Below are positions 11,984-22,925 of a DNA stretch of 64,000 nucleotides, piece by piece. The DNA lies in the NCBI RefSeq assembly GCF_018812025.1, contig NC_063062.1:6085513-6149512 (forward strand). Direction: 5' to 3'. The notes beneath the pieces were generated by a model. That model was not told the DNA's origin, did no database searches, and saw only the letters and a list, made by a program, of their open reading frames with translations. This DNA comes from Megalobrama amblycephala. Its lineage: Eukaryota; Chordata; Actinopteri; Cypriniformes; Xenocyprididae. Numbering within the stretch: the stretch's first letter is position 1; the number at the start of each line of letters is the position of its first letter. Both the position numbers and the translations under genes were made by a program.

Positions 11984-12499
11984 CACTCTAAAAAATGCTG
12001 GGTTAAAAACAACCCAAATTGGGTTGAAAATGGACAAACCCAACAGTTGGGTTAAATGTTTGCCCAACGTGCTGGCAGTTTTATATAACCCAACTACTGT
12101 TTAAAAGTTACTATATGGCTGGATTAAAATACCCAAAATAGGTTCAGACACTATTACTACAGTGAACAATAATACTCAAAAGGTGAATATTTATTAATAA
12201 GCAATTTAAGAAATGTTTATTGTTTACTTATTATTCATTAAAATTATTAATAAATGTGCATTTATTAAACATATTAATAAATGTTAACTTCTAACATATT
12301 TTGGTTTCATTTTAAGTAAGCAATAAGGTCATTTTTAAACAATAGTCGAGTTAAATAAAACTACCCAGGAGGTTGGGCAAACATTTAACCCAACCGCTGG
12401 GTTAAAACAACCCATTCAATGGGTTAAAACAACCAAGTTGCTGGGTTTGTCCATTTTCAATCCAACTTGGGTTGTTTTTAACCCAGCACTTTCAGAGTG
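11984..12499. mobile_element. MITE with cactctaaaaaatgctgggt ends
   Basis: TA at 11982-11983 and 12500-12501 flanks a 516-base element with long inverted ends rich in aacccaa/ttgggtt. A second copy, itself interrupted, is at 34411-35747. No coding capacity. The TA target suggests Tc1/mariner mobilisation, but that is inference. Confidence 0.85.
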
Positions 12500-12514
12500 T
12501 ACAATATTCACTGA

Positions 12515-13135
12515 ACCAGAGTTTGTGCACGGGTCCATTTTTGGAGACCCGTCCCCGCCCGTACCCGCAAAGTTCAGCACCAGATCCGACCCGTCACCTG
12601 TGATAATATCAAAATTAAATCCGCACCCGCCCAGACCCGTTAATATTTGGCCCGTTACCCGATCTGTGCCCACGATAAATCACACACACTAAAATCATTC
12701 CAATTAAAGTGCTTTACTTTTTATTTCTCACACCTCTCTCAACATCACAACAGTGTCATGAATGGGCTAATGAAACAGGCTAAAGTGCGATTTGTTTTGC
12801 GCCATTCAAGTAGCCTACCACACTTTCTCCACACATCCGATTTTGCCTTTAAAGACTCGTTGTCAACAATTTTATATACTCCACTCGCCAACTTTACTTT
12901 CACTTCACCCATAGCTACTCCTGCAATGCTCGCTCCAACTAGGCTACGAGAAGCATCAACTAAAGTCAAACTGTCGCAGTGGTGGTGACGTGATGGGTCA
13001 AATGTCATATCGTTGTGGCGTATGTGTAATGGTAATTTAGACATACAAATATTGCTCATATTTTTCATCCGCGCTACTACCCGCCCGCATGGAGTTAATT
13101 ATCCGCCGCATCCCCACCCGTGAATTTTAGGAATG
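12515..13135 (-). mobile_element. hAT-like element fragment with cccgcccg-rich ends
   Basis: Both edges carry runs such as cgtccccgcccgtacccgc (left) and ctacccgcccgcatgg (right) in arrangements I associate with fish hAT ends (gggtcgggt repeats on the other strand). The interior has a short minus-strand frame similar to a hAT N-terminus. The catalytic region is absent. Confidence 0.55.
12745..12930 (-). pseudogene. hAT transposase N-terminal remnant
   Basis: On the minus strand, from a methionine near 12915, the frame reads MGEVKVKLASGVYKIV and then KSDVWRKCGRLLEW. The K-SDVW core followed by a lone cysteine resembles the start of the BED-type finger in hAT proteins. The frame ends soon after, at a TLAC segment, with no second cysteine or histidine pair. 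This is weak, pattern-based evidence; the fragment cannot encode a transposase. Confidence 0.4.
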
Positions 13136-13265
13136 TCACAATCCACCAATTTTGCAGGACTCTACATTGAACTGTAGGCGGATGACCTACTATTTCCAGC
13201 GAGATTCTGACGTGTGCATTCAGTGGTAATTTTACAGTCCCATGAGGCCAGGATTTGTGAATGGA

Positions 13266-13584
13266 AGTGAAATGACGCAACTAACACGTGGTCAAATGAT
13301 ACTAACAGCATGATGAATGCAGAACACGCAGAATACATTCATACCAAACATATTTATATTATATAGAACTTGAGTGTCCTTGAAATGGAGACATTGAATC
13401 TTTCATTCATTAGATTCAATTAGGAATAAAACAAATGACTGTCCTTAAGAGTGACTAATGGAATCTTTCATTCAAACCAGTGAGTCACTGATGAATTTAC
13501 TCAAACAGTTCATTCAAAAACATTAATTCATTCAGTACCAAAACACTACCTGCTATGCATTGCTCAAAGATGTGCAGAAAGCAG
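13266..13584. other. Unassigned sequence
   Basis: The stretch includes imperfect attcattcatt-type motifs (13400-13530) but no defined repeat boundary or gene. Confidence 0.4.
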
Positions 13585-14225
13585 AGAGCAGGTTATGTGA
13601 CATACCCAGGTGAATAAACAGATAACATCAACTTTTTGTTCCAAAAGCTGAGGTAACTTTCAGGGTATGTAAGTAGCCATAGCAACTTGAGTTACAGTTA
13701 AAGTAACTGGCAATAATAAGTCTAAGATTTAAGTTACTCAATTTTAACGGCTTATTTATTAAACTGTCATCTGTACTATCACCTGTACCTCTTTGTGAGT
13801 TAGGCAGTTTTGATTTAGGCCTATATGCCGTTTAATGTTTGAGTGCATTATTTTACACGTGTGTAAGCAATGCTTCCATCACTTGTTTTGGCTTCTTCTT
13901 CTACTGTGTTTTGATCCGGAGGTTCTGTACTCTTTTAGAAGATGCGTAATGGCGCTTCCTACAGTATAACCATGAAAACATGGATTGCCGGAAAATTCCA
14001 CCAATGGAGGGGAAGTGTTGTGTCATAAATAACGGTGGGGAAAGGTTTAAACAAACACTCGTTTGAAAATGTGCGTGTTCACCGTGAACATGCACTGGGT
14101 TGACTGAACTTATGCCCCGCCTTGTTTCTGGAAGCTAAAAATTTTGACTGAAAGGTTTTGGTTTATCAACCAAGAGATTGGCGTTTATGTGATACTAAGT
14201 TAACCCTGCTTTCTGGAATACCCCC
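13585..14225. mobile_element. Harbinger-like MITE, left end degraded
   Basis: The right end ccctgctttctggaatacc and internal blocks (gcaggttatgtgacataccc, aggtaactttcagggtatgt, gtagccatagcaacttg) match the complete copy at 34521-35324. The left terminus is lost or mutated near 13585. No transposase. Confidence 0.75.
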
Positions 14226-14401
14226 AGTTAAATTTATCACACATTTGGAAACTATTTTAAAGAAAAACAGGCAAAGTAACTGGCAATATTAGGCATCAAA
14301 TTTAAGTTCCGCCTTATTGCAGTTATATCACACTTGCAATCATGCTTTTTTTCTAAATGTGATTACAACAGTCTTGCTTTTGACAGTGCTTACATATTAG
14401 T

Positions 14402-14601
14402 AACACTCAAAAAAGTAATTCAGGGTTACCACAGCTTAAATAAATGCATGGTTTCAAGCTAAAAATTCTAACTTATTGTTTTAATTAAACCTTTTAAGTT
14501 GCAAACATTATTTTATTGAGTTCTTTTGACATAATTATGTTGATCATTACATCAACTTAATATCGTCTGTAATTTAAACTCAAATTTCTGTGTTAATTGG
14601 C

Positions 14602-14633
<32 letters not shown>

Positions 14634-15138
14634 TTTGCATAGGACTGGATAAATGTTGAAATTAAGTGTTATTTTATGTGTTTTTAGTGAAGGGAAAGAC
14701 CTGTTAGTGTTTATTGCTGTTGTGTTTGACATTTAAAAGAGTTTCTGTAATGTTAAAGTCTTTGTGGTTACCATTGCTGAAAAGTAGACATGAAGGAAAA
14801 CACTATTTGCGCTAATGCCAGTGACAAGTAGGACACTTTTTGCCATTGAGCTGACTTTAAAAAAAAGTGTCCCAATCAATGAATTCATTCTAATATCTTA
14901 CTTGTTCATTAAATATACATGTTAAATAAGTTATGTTAGCTAACTCTGGTAGTTGGAGCAACTTAATTTATTTAAGTAATCAACTTAAAAATTTGTGTTT
15001 ATGCTACAAATTAAGTTCCCTCAACTCAATGCAGCTTGTTGGTTGAATGTAAATTCTCTCAAAGTTGTCATAACTTTAAAAAATTGATCATTTTATGTTA
15101 ATTTTTTTGTAGAGCCAACACATTATTTTTAGAGTGCA
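14402..15138. mobile_element. Second copy of the tacact-taaaa DNA element
   Basis: It starts acactcaaaaaagtaattc and ends tttttagagtg. It shares long blocks with 7593-8833 but has no nested TTAA element, so it approximates the uninterrupted form. An A-run of 26 lies inside at 14605-14630. Confidence 0.75.
14605..14630. repeat. Poly(A) run (26)
   Basis: Uninterrupted adenines inside the element at 14402-15138. Length in such runs is unreliable. Confidence 0.9.
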
Positions 15139-16938
15139 CATTTAGTGAACTGCAATTATAAAGGCTAAAAAAAAAGACCCTTACATCCTAAGTTGCCCAA
15201 ACAGAAATATATCAAAATAGGCGCACATTTTCATTGAACTAAAACAGCATGAAAACAACATTGCATAGTTATACTTCAGAACAAAGCATCACTCTGCGAT
15301 GCCTACATGATAGCTATGACTCATCATGCAGACTACACAATCAAAGAACTTCATAGGAGCTCAACAGCAACGGATGCACGCATACACTCAAACCCATCGT
15401 GATTACGAGGAGTTTGCTCAGTAATTTGGCTCTGAACAAGCACATTTGTTCAGTATTTGGTCATGGTGTGGAAATCAGACACAGAAATCCTCTGTGGTCT
15501 ACTCTGTCCCAGTACAGCTGCTGTGAAACTCGGTGCTCTAAACGAACAGCTAAAAAGGGTCACCAGTTATACGACTTTCCATAGTTTTACTAGGCTATTT
15601 TTTATTTCTAAGGTTAAGTGACTCATAATGTTTACAATAGCTTAATGTTATAGCATTTCATTAATTTAATGAAAATGTCTAGCAGCATTTTGGGGGGGGG
15701 GGGGGGGGGGGGGGGAGCTGTTCTACTCTTGTCTAGTTAGTGTTTCAAAATCTTGTTATGCTTCATTTTCATCATAATTTTATCTAGTTAACATTCACTT
15801 TCAACCTAATGGCTGAAGCCACATATCCTTAGAAGAGGCATGCATAATTAGTGATATAATAATCATTAAAAAGATTAGGTTATTGATGCTGCTCTATACA
15901 TAATCTATAATTGCTTATTTCTTTCTCATAAATGGCCTGAGAAGTTAACACCCTTTCTTGATAATCCCCTTTGATGAGTTCTCAAGACTAAGTGCCAGGT
16001 GCTGTACCATATCCAGACAAGCTGCAGTTTCCCTGCCAACAGTGGGCAAGAGAATAATTAACTCGGCGTCCCAATTAAAGAGACACAATCCTGGGAGAGC
16101 ATTGAAAGACGTGGACCAAATAAGGTAGAGTATACTCAACAGGAGCAGCCCGAAAGGCCCAGATAAATACATTAGAATGAGAAGGGAATCAGATAAAAGA
16201 CACAGTAAAGAATAGAGGGCAAGAGGGACCCAAATCTAAAGCAAATGAAAAGAGGCTGATAGGATAAAAGCTCTCCAGTAATGACCATTTCATTTATTTC
16301 TGCCCTCAGTTTCGCTTTCAAAGAGCTCTGTGGCCACAATAAGAGCTTAAGCACTTTGTGGTATATACCATATTATATACTGCCTATCCTACTAAAAGTG
16401 AAACAATAGGCATTATTACACTATAAATTGTCACACATGTTATCATCTTGGAAATAATAATAATAATAAAGTAAATTTGGCTCTTTAACCCAATTTTGGT
16501 TATTAACTTTTGGCAATCCAACCAAATAATGAGTCAAAAAACATTTGTCACACTGGAAATTGAAGGTCAAGTCGAACACACTGCATTGTGGGAAATAGCA
16601 CTGGAGTATACAAGTAAATGTGCTTGTATACTGTTTATTTTGGCAAATGTTGTAGTAGGTCATCTATGCATTCTGAACATATATACTGCTGCAATTGAAA
16701 GTGTGGTTTGTTAGTATTCTATTCGAAAATAGCCAATAGGTATATATTTCCCCCCTGACCGATAATAACATACACTGACTGTTTGGAAACACATCAGAAC
16801 AATGTGGGGGGAAAAAAGGCAGAAAGACCAAAATAACAAATAAAAGAGTTGGGGAAATGAGATTTAGCCTGATTTAGACAAACACCCAATTAATGTCACT
16901 GTGAGAGGGAAGACTAAATCAATTATGTAGTAACTAAT
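15139..16938. other. Unassigned sequence with a G-run
   Basis: I recognise no gene or repeat family apart from the 24-base G-run at 15692. The minus-strand frames at 15945-16354 and the frames at 16421-16714 show no domain. Confidence 0.45.
15692..15715. repeat. Poly(G) run (24)
   Basis: Twenty-four uninterrupted guanines, flanked by gcatttt and agctg. A rare homopolymer, able in principle to form quadruplexes. Its exact length is technically doubtful. Confidence 0.9.
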
Positions 16939-17302
16939 TGTCACGGGTGCACAAGAACAAGATGTAAAAGATCCAAGTGCAGCATAAGTATTTATTGGGG
17001 AGTCCAGAAACGTAAATCCAAGGCAGGCAAGAGGTCAAAATCCAGGTAATCAGTCCACAAAACAACAAGCCAGAGATATAAAACAGTGCACGTAACAAAT
17101 ACAACAAACCACAACTGAGGACAGAAACAACTGAGATTAAATAGACAGACACTAATGATGAAACACAAAACAGCTGAGTGCAATGAGTGTAATAATGAGT
17201 CCAGGGGTGAATATGGGAATTGTAGTCCAAGGGGTGAAAACAAGAGTCCAAGATGGAGTGCCCTCTAGTGGCTGATGGGCACTCTCACAGGTGATCGTGA
17301 CA
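16939..17302 (-). repeat. 3' LTR (364 bp)
   Basis: On the minus strand it begins tgtcacgatcacctgtgaga and ends gcacccgtgaca, i.e. TG...CA. It looks complete and matches the shorter partner at 20025-20341. Confidence 0.85.
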
Positions 17303-17412
17303 TTACCCCCCCTCAAAGGAGCGGCTACCAGACGCTCCACCAGAAAACAAACAAAAACACAAAAAACTCAGGAGGGAGGTGGACAGGAGGAGGATCAGGG
17401 GGAGGGATGGTG

Positions 17413-17601
17413 GCCAGATCCAGGGTGCCCAACTGATAGCCAGGGCGGTGCTGGAGGAACTGACCAGGCTGGTTCCAGTGGTTCTGGAGTCCTGGCTGAT
17501 TGCCAGGGTGGCGCTGGAGGAACTGACCAAGCTGGTTCCAGCGGGTCTGGAATCCTGGCTGATTGCCAGGGTGGTGCCGGAGGAACTGACCAGGCTGGTT
17601 C
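17413..17601 (-). repeat. 63-bp tandem repeat, 3 copies
   Basis: The minus strand reads as a 21-residue unit, EPAWSVPPAPPWQSAR plus five variable residues, three times with substitutions. Proline/tryptophan-rich PPAPPW repeats of this sort occur in predicted fish proteins near such LTR elements (recalled). No function is inferable. Confidence 0.75.
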
Positions 17602-17758
17602 CAACGGTTCAGACGGCCTGGGCAGTGGCGGCAGGGCAGAAAGCCTGGGCGGCGGCGGCGGCAGGGCAGAAGGCTTGGATGATGGCGGCAGGACAGAAGA
17701 TCTGGGCGGTGGCGACAGGGCTGGCCAAGGGTGCTTCGTGGCCGTATCAGGAGAACGA

Positions 17759-17842
17759 GCAGCTCGGTGACGGCCTCCGTGGCCGTATCAGGGAGAGCGG
17801 ACAGCTCGGTGACGGCCTCCGTGGCCGTATCAGGGAGAGCGG
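17759..17842 (-). repeat. 42-bp tandem repeat, about 2 copies
   Basis: The minus strand gives the 14-residue unit TELSALPDTATEAV twice, open across the array. Confidence 0.75.
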
Positions 17843-17867
17843 AGGACTCAGGGACGGCAGCGGGCTC

Positions 17868-18081
17868 AGACTGGAACTGCTCTGGGATGGCAACGTGTTC
17901 GGACTGGAGCTGCTCAGGGACGGCAACGTGTTCAGGCTGGAGCTGCTCTGGGACGGCCGCGTGCTCAGGCTGGGGCTGCTCTGGGACGGCAGCGTGCTCC
18001 GGCTGGGGCTGCTCTGGGACGGCAGCGTGCTCAGGCTGGGGCTGCTCTGGGACGGCAGCGTGCTCCGGCTGCTCTGGCGAC
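17868..18081 (-). repeat. 33-bp tandem repeat, about 6 copies
   Basis: The minus-strand unit reads EHAAVPEQPQP. Copies nearest the 27-bp array are almost identical; those farther away (17868-17940) are diverged. Confidence 0.8.
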
Positions 18082-18084
18082 GCC

Positions 18085-18507
18085 GGCAGGGCAAGGCGCT
18101 TCGTTGGCGCCGGCAGGGCAAGGCGCTTCGTTGGCGCCGGCAGGGCAAGGCGCTTCGTTGGCGCCGGCAGGGCAAGGCGCTTCGTTGGCGCCGGCAGGGC
18201 AAGGCGCTTCGTTGGCGCCGGCAGGGCAAGGCGCTTCGTTGGCGCCGGCAGGGCAAGGCGCTTCGTTGGCGCCGGCAGGGCAAGGCGCTTCGTTGGCGCC
18301 GGCAGGGCAAGGCGCTTCGTTGGCGCCGGCAGGGCAAGGCGCTTCGTTGGCGCCGGCAGGGCAAGGCGCTTCGTTGGCGCCGGCAGGGCAAGGCGCTTCG
18401 TTGGCGCCGGCAGGGCAAGGCGCTTCGTTGGCGCCGGCAGGGCAAGGCGCTTCGTTGGCGCCGGCAGGGCAAGGCGCTTCGTTGGCGCCGGCAGGGCAAG
18501 GCGCTTC
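18085..18507 (-). repeat. 27-bp tandem repeat, 15 full copies plus a partial
   Basis: Unit spacing is exactly 27, and the copies look identical throughout. The unit contains ggcgccggcagggcaag and is far richer in GC than the surrounding sequence. All six frames are open because the unit is a multiple of three with no stop, so the long open frames here are artefacts. There are no spacers, so it is not a CRISPR array. Confidence 0.92.
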
Positions 18508-18544
18508 CACAGTGAGTGGTCTCCAGGCCTGGATGAATGTTAAT

Positions 18545-19615
<1,071 letters not shown>

Positions 19616-20024
19616 CTCCAGGCCTAAGGATGGAAAAAGCCTTCTTCCTTCTCCTCCTCCTCCCTTTAGAGAAGACTCAGTGCTCACCTCCTCTGAAGAC
19701 TCTGGATGGACTCACAGGCGGGAACGGACTCACTGAGTAGATTGGTGAGGTTCTCCTACCCCGATCCTCGAGGTGACGAAACCCCAAAAATCCAGGGTCT
19801 GGACCCCTCCACCATGAGACAGAGGGTTGCAGGATCCATTAAAAATCCCTTTTAGCCTCATCATTATACCGCAGTTCTTGAAAATTCCAGAAAAATTGGG
19901 CAAAACACCCTACCTCACTCCCCTCCTGAGCGCCAATCTGCCCGAACCAGAGCCATCCGCTCTCCAATGGAGGCTGGGGAATAATCCGTTCATGCTGCTG
20001 GATCCTTTGTGTGGTGGTTTGTTC
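19616..20024 (-). other. Internal 5' leader of the LTR element
   Basis: This lies between the 5' LTR and the arrays. Short minus-strand frames exist but none has capsid zinc-knuckle or protease motifs. A primer-binding site should start just below 20025; the sequence there (gaacaaaccaccacacaaag on the minus strand) matches no tRNA 3' end that I can name. Confidence 0.5.
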
Positions 20025-20341
20025 TGTCAGGACAAGAACAAGATTAAAAGATCCAAGGCAGCATGATTTATTGGGGAGTCAGACGTAAATCCAAGGCAGG
20101 CAAGAGGTCAAAATCCAGGTTTCCACAAACAACAAGCCAGAGATATAAAACAGTGCACGTAACATACAACAAACCACAACTGAGGACAGAAACAACTATT
20201 AAATAGACAGACACTGGAAACACAAAACAGCTGAGTGCAATGAGTGTAATAATGAGTCAGGGTGAATATGGGAATTGTAGTCCAAGGGGTGAAAACATGA
20301 TGGAGTGCAGTGGCTGATGGGCCTCTCACAGGTGAGTGACA
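20025..20341 (-). repeat. 5' LTR (317 bp, deletion-riddled)
   Basis: Compared with 16939-17302 it lacks about 47 bases in roughly 20 separate small gaps. I find no substitution and no insertion between the two copies (e.g. gagtccagaaacg becomes gagtcagacg, and gtgccctctagtgg becomes gtgcagtgg). Confidence 0.85.
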
Positions 20342-21649
20342 CTTCACAAATTCTATTGGCCCTTGTGAACCTCTGGGGTGGCCTGTTTTATAGGGTGAAT
20401 TGTCTCTGTTGTAAGATACTTCCTCTTTTTTTAGTATAAAGGTTACGAAAAATCCAATTAACACTAAATCTCATCCTTGTAAATGTTTAATGGGTTAGAA
20501 AAACTGCATAAGCTTTATTATCACATGGCATAAAGGAGAGGTGGTTAATTGTACATTCAATATCGTTTAAATTTGCGCATGCGACAGTGCTTGGAAATGT
20601 TAATGATTAATAACAATAAAATGATTGTTTTTTAAGAAAGAGGAATTAATTTACCAAGTTAATCTGTTTAATTTGTTGCATGTTCCTGCAGCATTGCCAT
20701 CCGAAAAATACTCTCAAAATAGGATATAAAAGTCTCTTTAGGTAGACAGCTAACAATATATTGGTTCAATCTATTATGTAAGTGCCCTCGAACGCCTCTT
20801 TATTAAAATAACTAATTATGAAAATGAGTTAATGAACCTGACTACACTGGAATACAATCAAATGATATAGGTTACAGAGAAGACACAAAATATCACTGAG
20901 TTTGAATTTGACCGCAATTTGCAATTCAGGCTTGTTTTGACAGATCTTTACAATGTTTTGAAGGATTGAGGTGACAGACCTCTTTTTACCTCATATTATC
21001 TGGCTCACACCTGCATGAAACCAGAGTTTGGCCCTTAACATCTCTGTTGTCAGCGTGTAATGTGATATAAGCTGGGCAGTTCGCAACAGAACATGAGATT
21101 GGTAAGTCCATGGCAGACAGGTAGTCAATATCTAAACAGCAGTCAGGCTGTGACCAACCGCAAAAGAACCAACTTGGAAAAAAAAATAAAGGCAAAATGG
21201 AGGCCACAGAAAGGAAAAATAAAAATGCCAACAAGGTAATTTCACTTCGATTCAATGTTAATTGCAAATAATGCTATGTTAGGTCCTCAACAAATCATGC
21301 TGTTGTTTTCAATTCTTATTCAGCTCATCAGGCCATTGTGATTTAGAGGGGAGAACACATGCTCTGACTCATTTAGATCACCTCTCATCAATGCACTGAA
21401 GCAGAAGCTCACACAGCCACCATAAGTCATCAGTGAAATCAGTGGAATTTATTATTTTTTGGATTGCATCCCTGCTGATTTCCATGATAGCGCAGCTGTA
21501 CTGCTTTTTGTTCTTTTTTGTGTGTGTGCGTGTGTGTGTGTTGTGTGAAATATAAAACGAATTGATTCAGACCATTGCTGGACTATTGGAAAAGTTGTTT
21601 CTCTCTAGATAGCCCTTATGCTGAACAACCTGAAAAACAGCCAATTAAT
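20342..21649. other. Unassigned sequence
   Basis: No repeat or gene recognised apart from a short imperfect (TG)n near 21519-21547. The minus-strand frame at 20986-21267 has a hydrophobic start but no recognisable family. Confidence 0.4.
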
Positions 21650-21866
21650 CCAAATGACCCCAATTCGCTGAAATGTTCTGCGTGTTCCAGGTAGACTGTA
21701 AATGTTTTTTAGTTGTAGGGATTGTTCAGTGGTTCTTTTCGCTATGCCAGTAGGTGGCGAAAAGTTAAAATCTGATGGTCCTGAGATGGCAGTTTTGTCA
21801 CGGGTCCAGCATTGGTACTGAAACAACAAACAATCAGATTTTTACACCTCAGTCTTAGGAGACAAT
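21650..21866. repeat. Two repeat modules upstream of a TTAA element
   Basis: Bases 21650-21760 recur at about 22793-22925 (gtgttccaggtaaactgtaa-type blocks). Bases 21783-21866 (cagttttgtcacgggtccag onward) recur at 25643-25730. In both places the second module ends directly at a TTAA occupied by a different DNA element. Confidence 0.7.
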
Positions 21867-21870
21867 TTAA

Positions 21871-22742
21871 AGGTGCCATCGAACGTTTTTTTACAAGATG
21901 TAATATAAGTCTAAGGTGTCCCCTGAATGTGTCTGTGAAGTTTCAGCTCAAAATACACCATAGATTTTTTTAAATTAATTTTTTTAACTGCCTATTTTGG
22001 GGCATCATTAACTATGCACCAATTCATGCTGCGGCCCCTTTAAATGCTCACGCTCCCTGCCCACGGAGCTCGCGCTTGCCCTGAACAGCATAAAAAAAGT
22101 TCACACAGTTAATATAACCCTCAAAATGGATCTTTACAAAGTGTTCGTCATGCAGCATGTCTAATTGCGTAAGTACAGTGTTTATTTGGATGTTTGCATT
22201 TGATTCTGAATGAGTTTGAGACTATGCTCTGTGGCTAACGGCTAATGCTACACTGTTGGAGAGATTTATAAAGAATGAAGTTGTGTTTATGAATTATAAA
22301 GACTGCAAGTGTTTAAAAAATGAAAATAACGACAGTTTTGTCTCCGTGAATACAGTAAGAAACAAAGGTAACTTTAACCACATTTAACAGTACATTAGCA
22401 ACATGCTAACGAAACATTTAGAAAGACAATTTACAAATATCACTAAAAATATCATGTAATGATGGATCATGTCAGTTATTATCACTCCATCTGCCATTTT
22501 TCGCTATTGTCCTTGCTTGCTTACCTAGTCTGATGATTCAGCTGTGCACAGATCCAGACGTTAATACTGCCTGCCCTTGTCTAATGCCTTGAACATGGGC
22601 TGGCATATGCAAATATTGGGGGCGTACATATTAATGATCCCAACTGTTACGTAACAGTCGGTGTTATGTTGAGATTTGCTTGTTCTTCGAGGTCTTTTAA
22701 ACAAATGAGATTTATATAAGAAGGAGGAAACAATGGAGTTGT
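21871..22742. mobile_element. TTAA element, ggtgccatcg family, copy A (right end lost)
   Basis: TTAA at 21867-21870 precedes aggtgccatcgaacg. The body matches copies B (42535-43471) and C (51422-52351) until caatggagtt at 22742, where homology stops and the right terminus is missing. Non-autonomous; Kolobok- or piggyBac-like targeting is inferred from the TTAA. Confidence 0.85.
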
Positions 22743-22925
22743 TCCAAAAGTAAGCATGAAGGGCCAACCCTAAACCTAATCCTCAGTTGGGCAAAATGAC
22801 CCCAATTTGATTAAAACTATTGAAATGTTTGGTGTGTTCCAGGTAAACTGTAAATTTTTTAGTGGTAGGGATTTTTCAGTGATTCTTTCTGCAAGTTACA
22901 TTGTTAGGCCAATAGGTGGCTACAG

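Larger units (their letters stand above)
11913..13265. mobile_element. Older short repeat split by two insertions
   Basis: The left part (11913-11981: gcatccaaaatcgcacactt, then actataaagcaggcaa) and the right part (about 13140-13265: gtaggcggatgacctactat, then cagcgagattctgacg) look like the two halves of one inverted-repeat family that I know as common in cyprinids. The middle is occupied by the MITE at 11984-12499 and the hAT fragment at 12515-13135. Confidence 0.55.

Noticed and set aside
12416..12692. Overlapping plus and minus frames of about 85 codons
   Set aside because: They span the MITE right end and the hAT left end, so they cannot be one gene.
13901..14095. Minus-strand 64-codon frame
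   Set aside because: It lies inside the Harbinger-like MITE and is not kept in the copy at 34521-35324.
16934..17340. Several overlapping minus-strand frames of 62-105 codons
   Set aside because: They lie wholly within the 3' LTR and have no gag, pol or env motif.
18085..18507. CRISPR-like regular array
   Set aside because: Direct copies with no spacers, inside an LTR element of a vertebrate genome.
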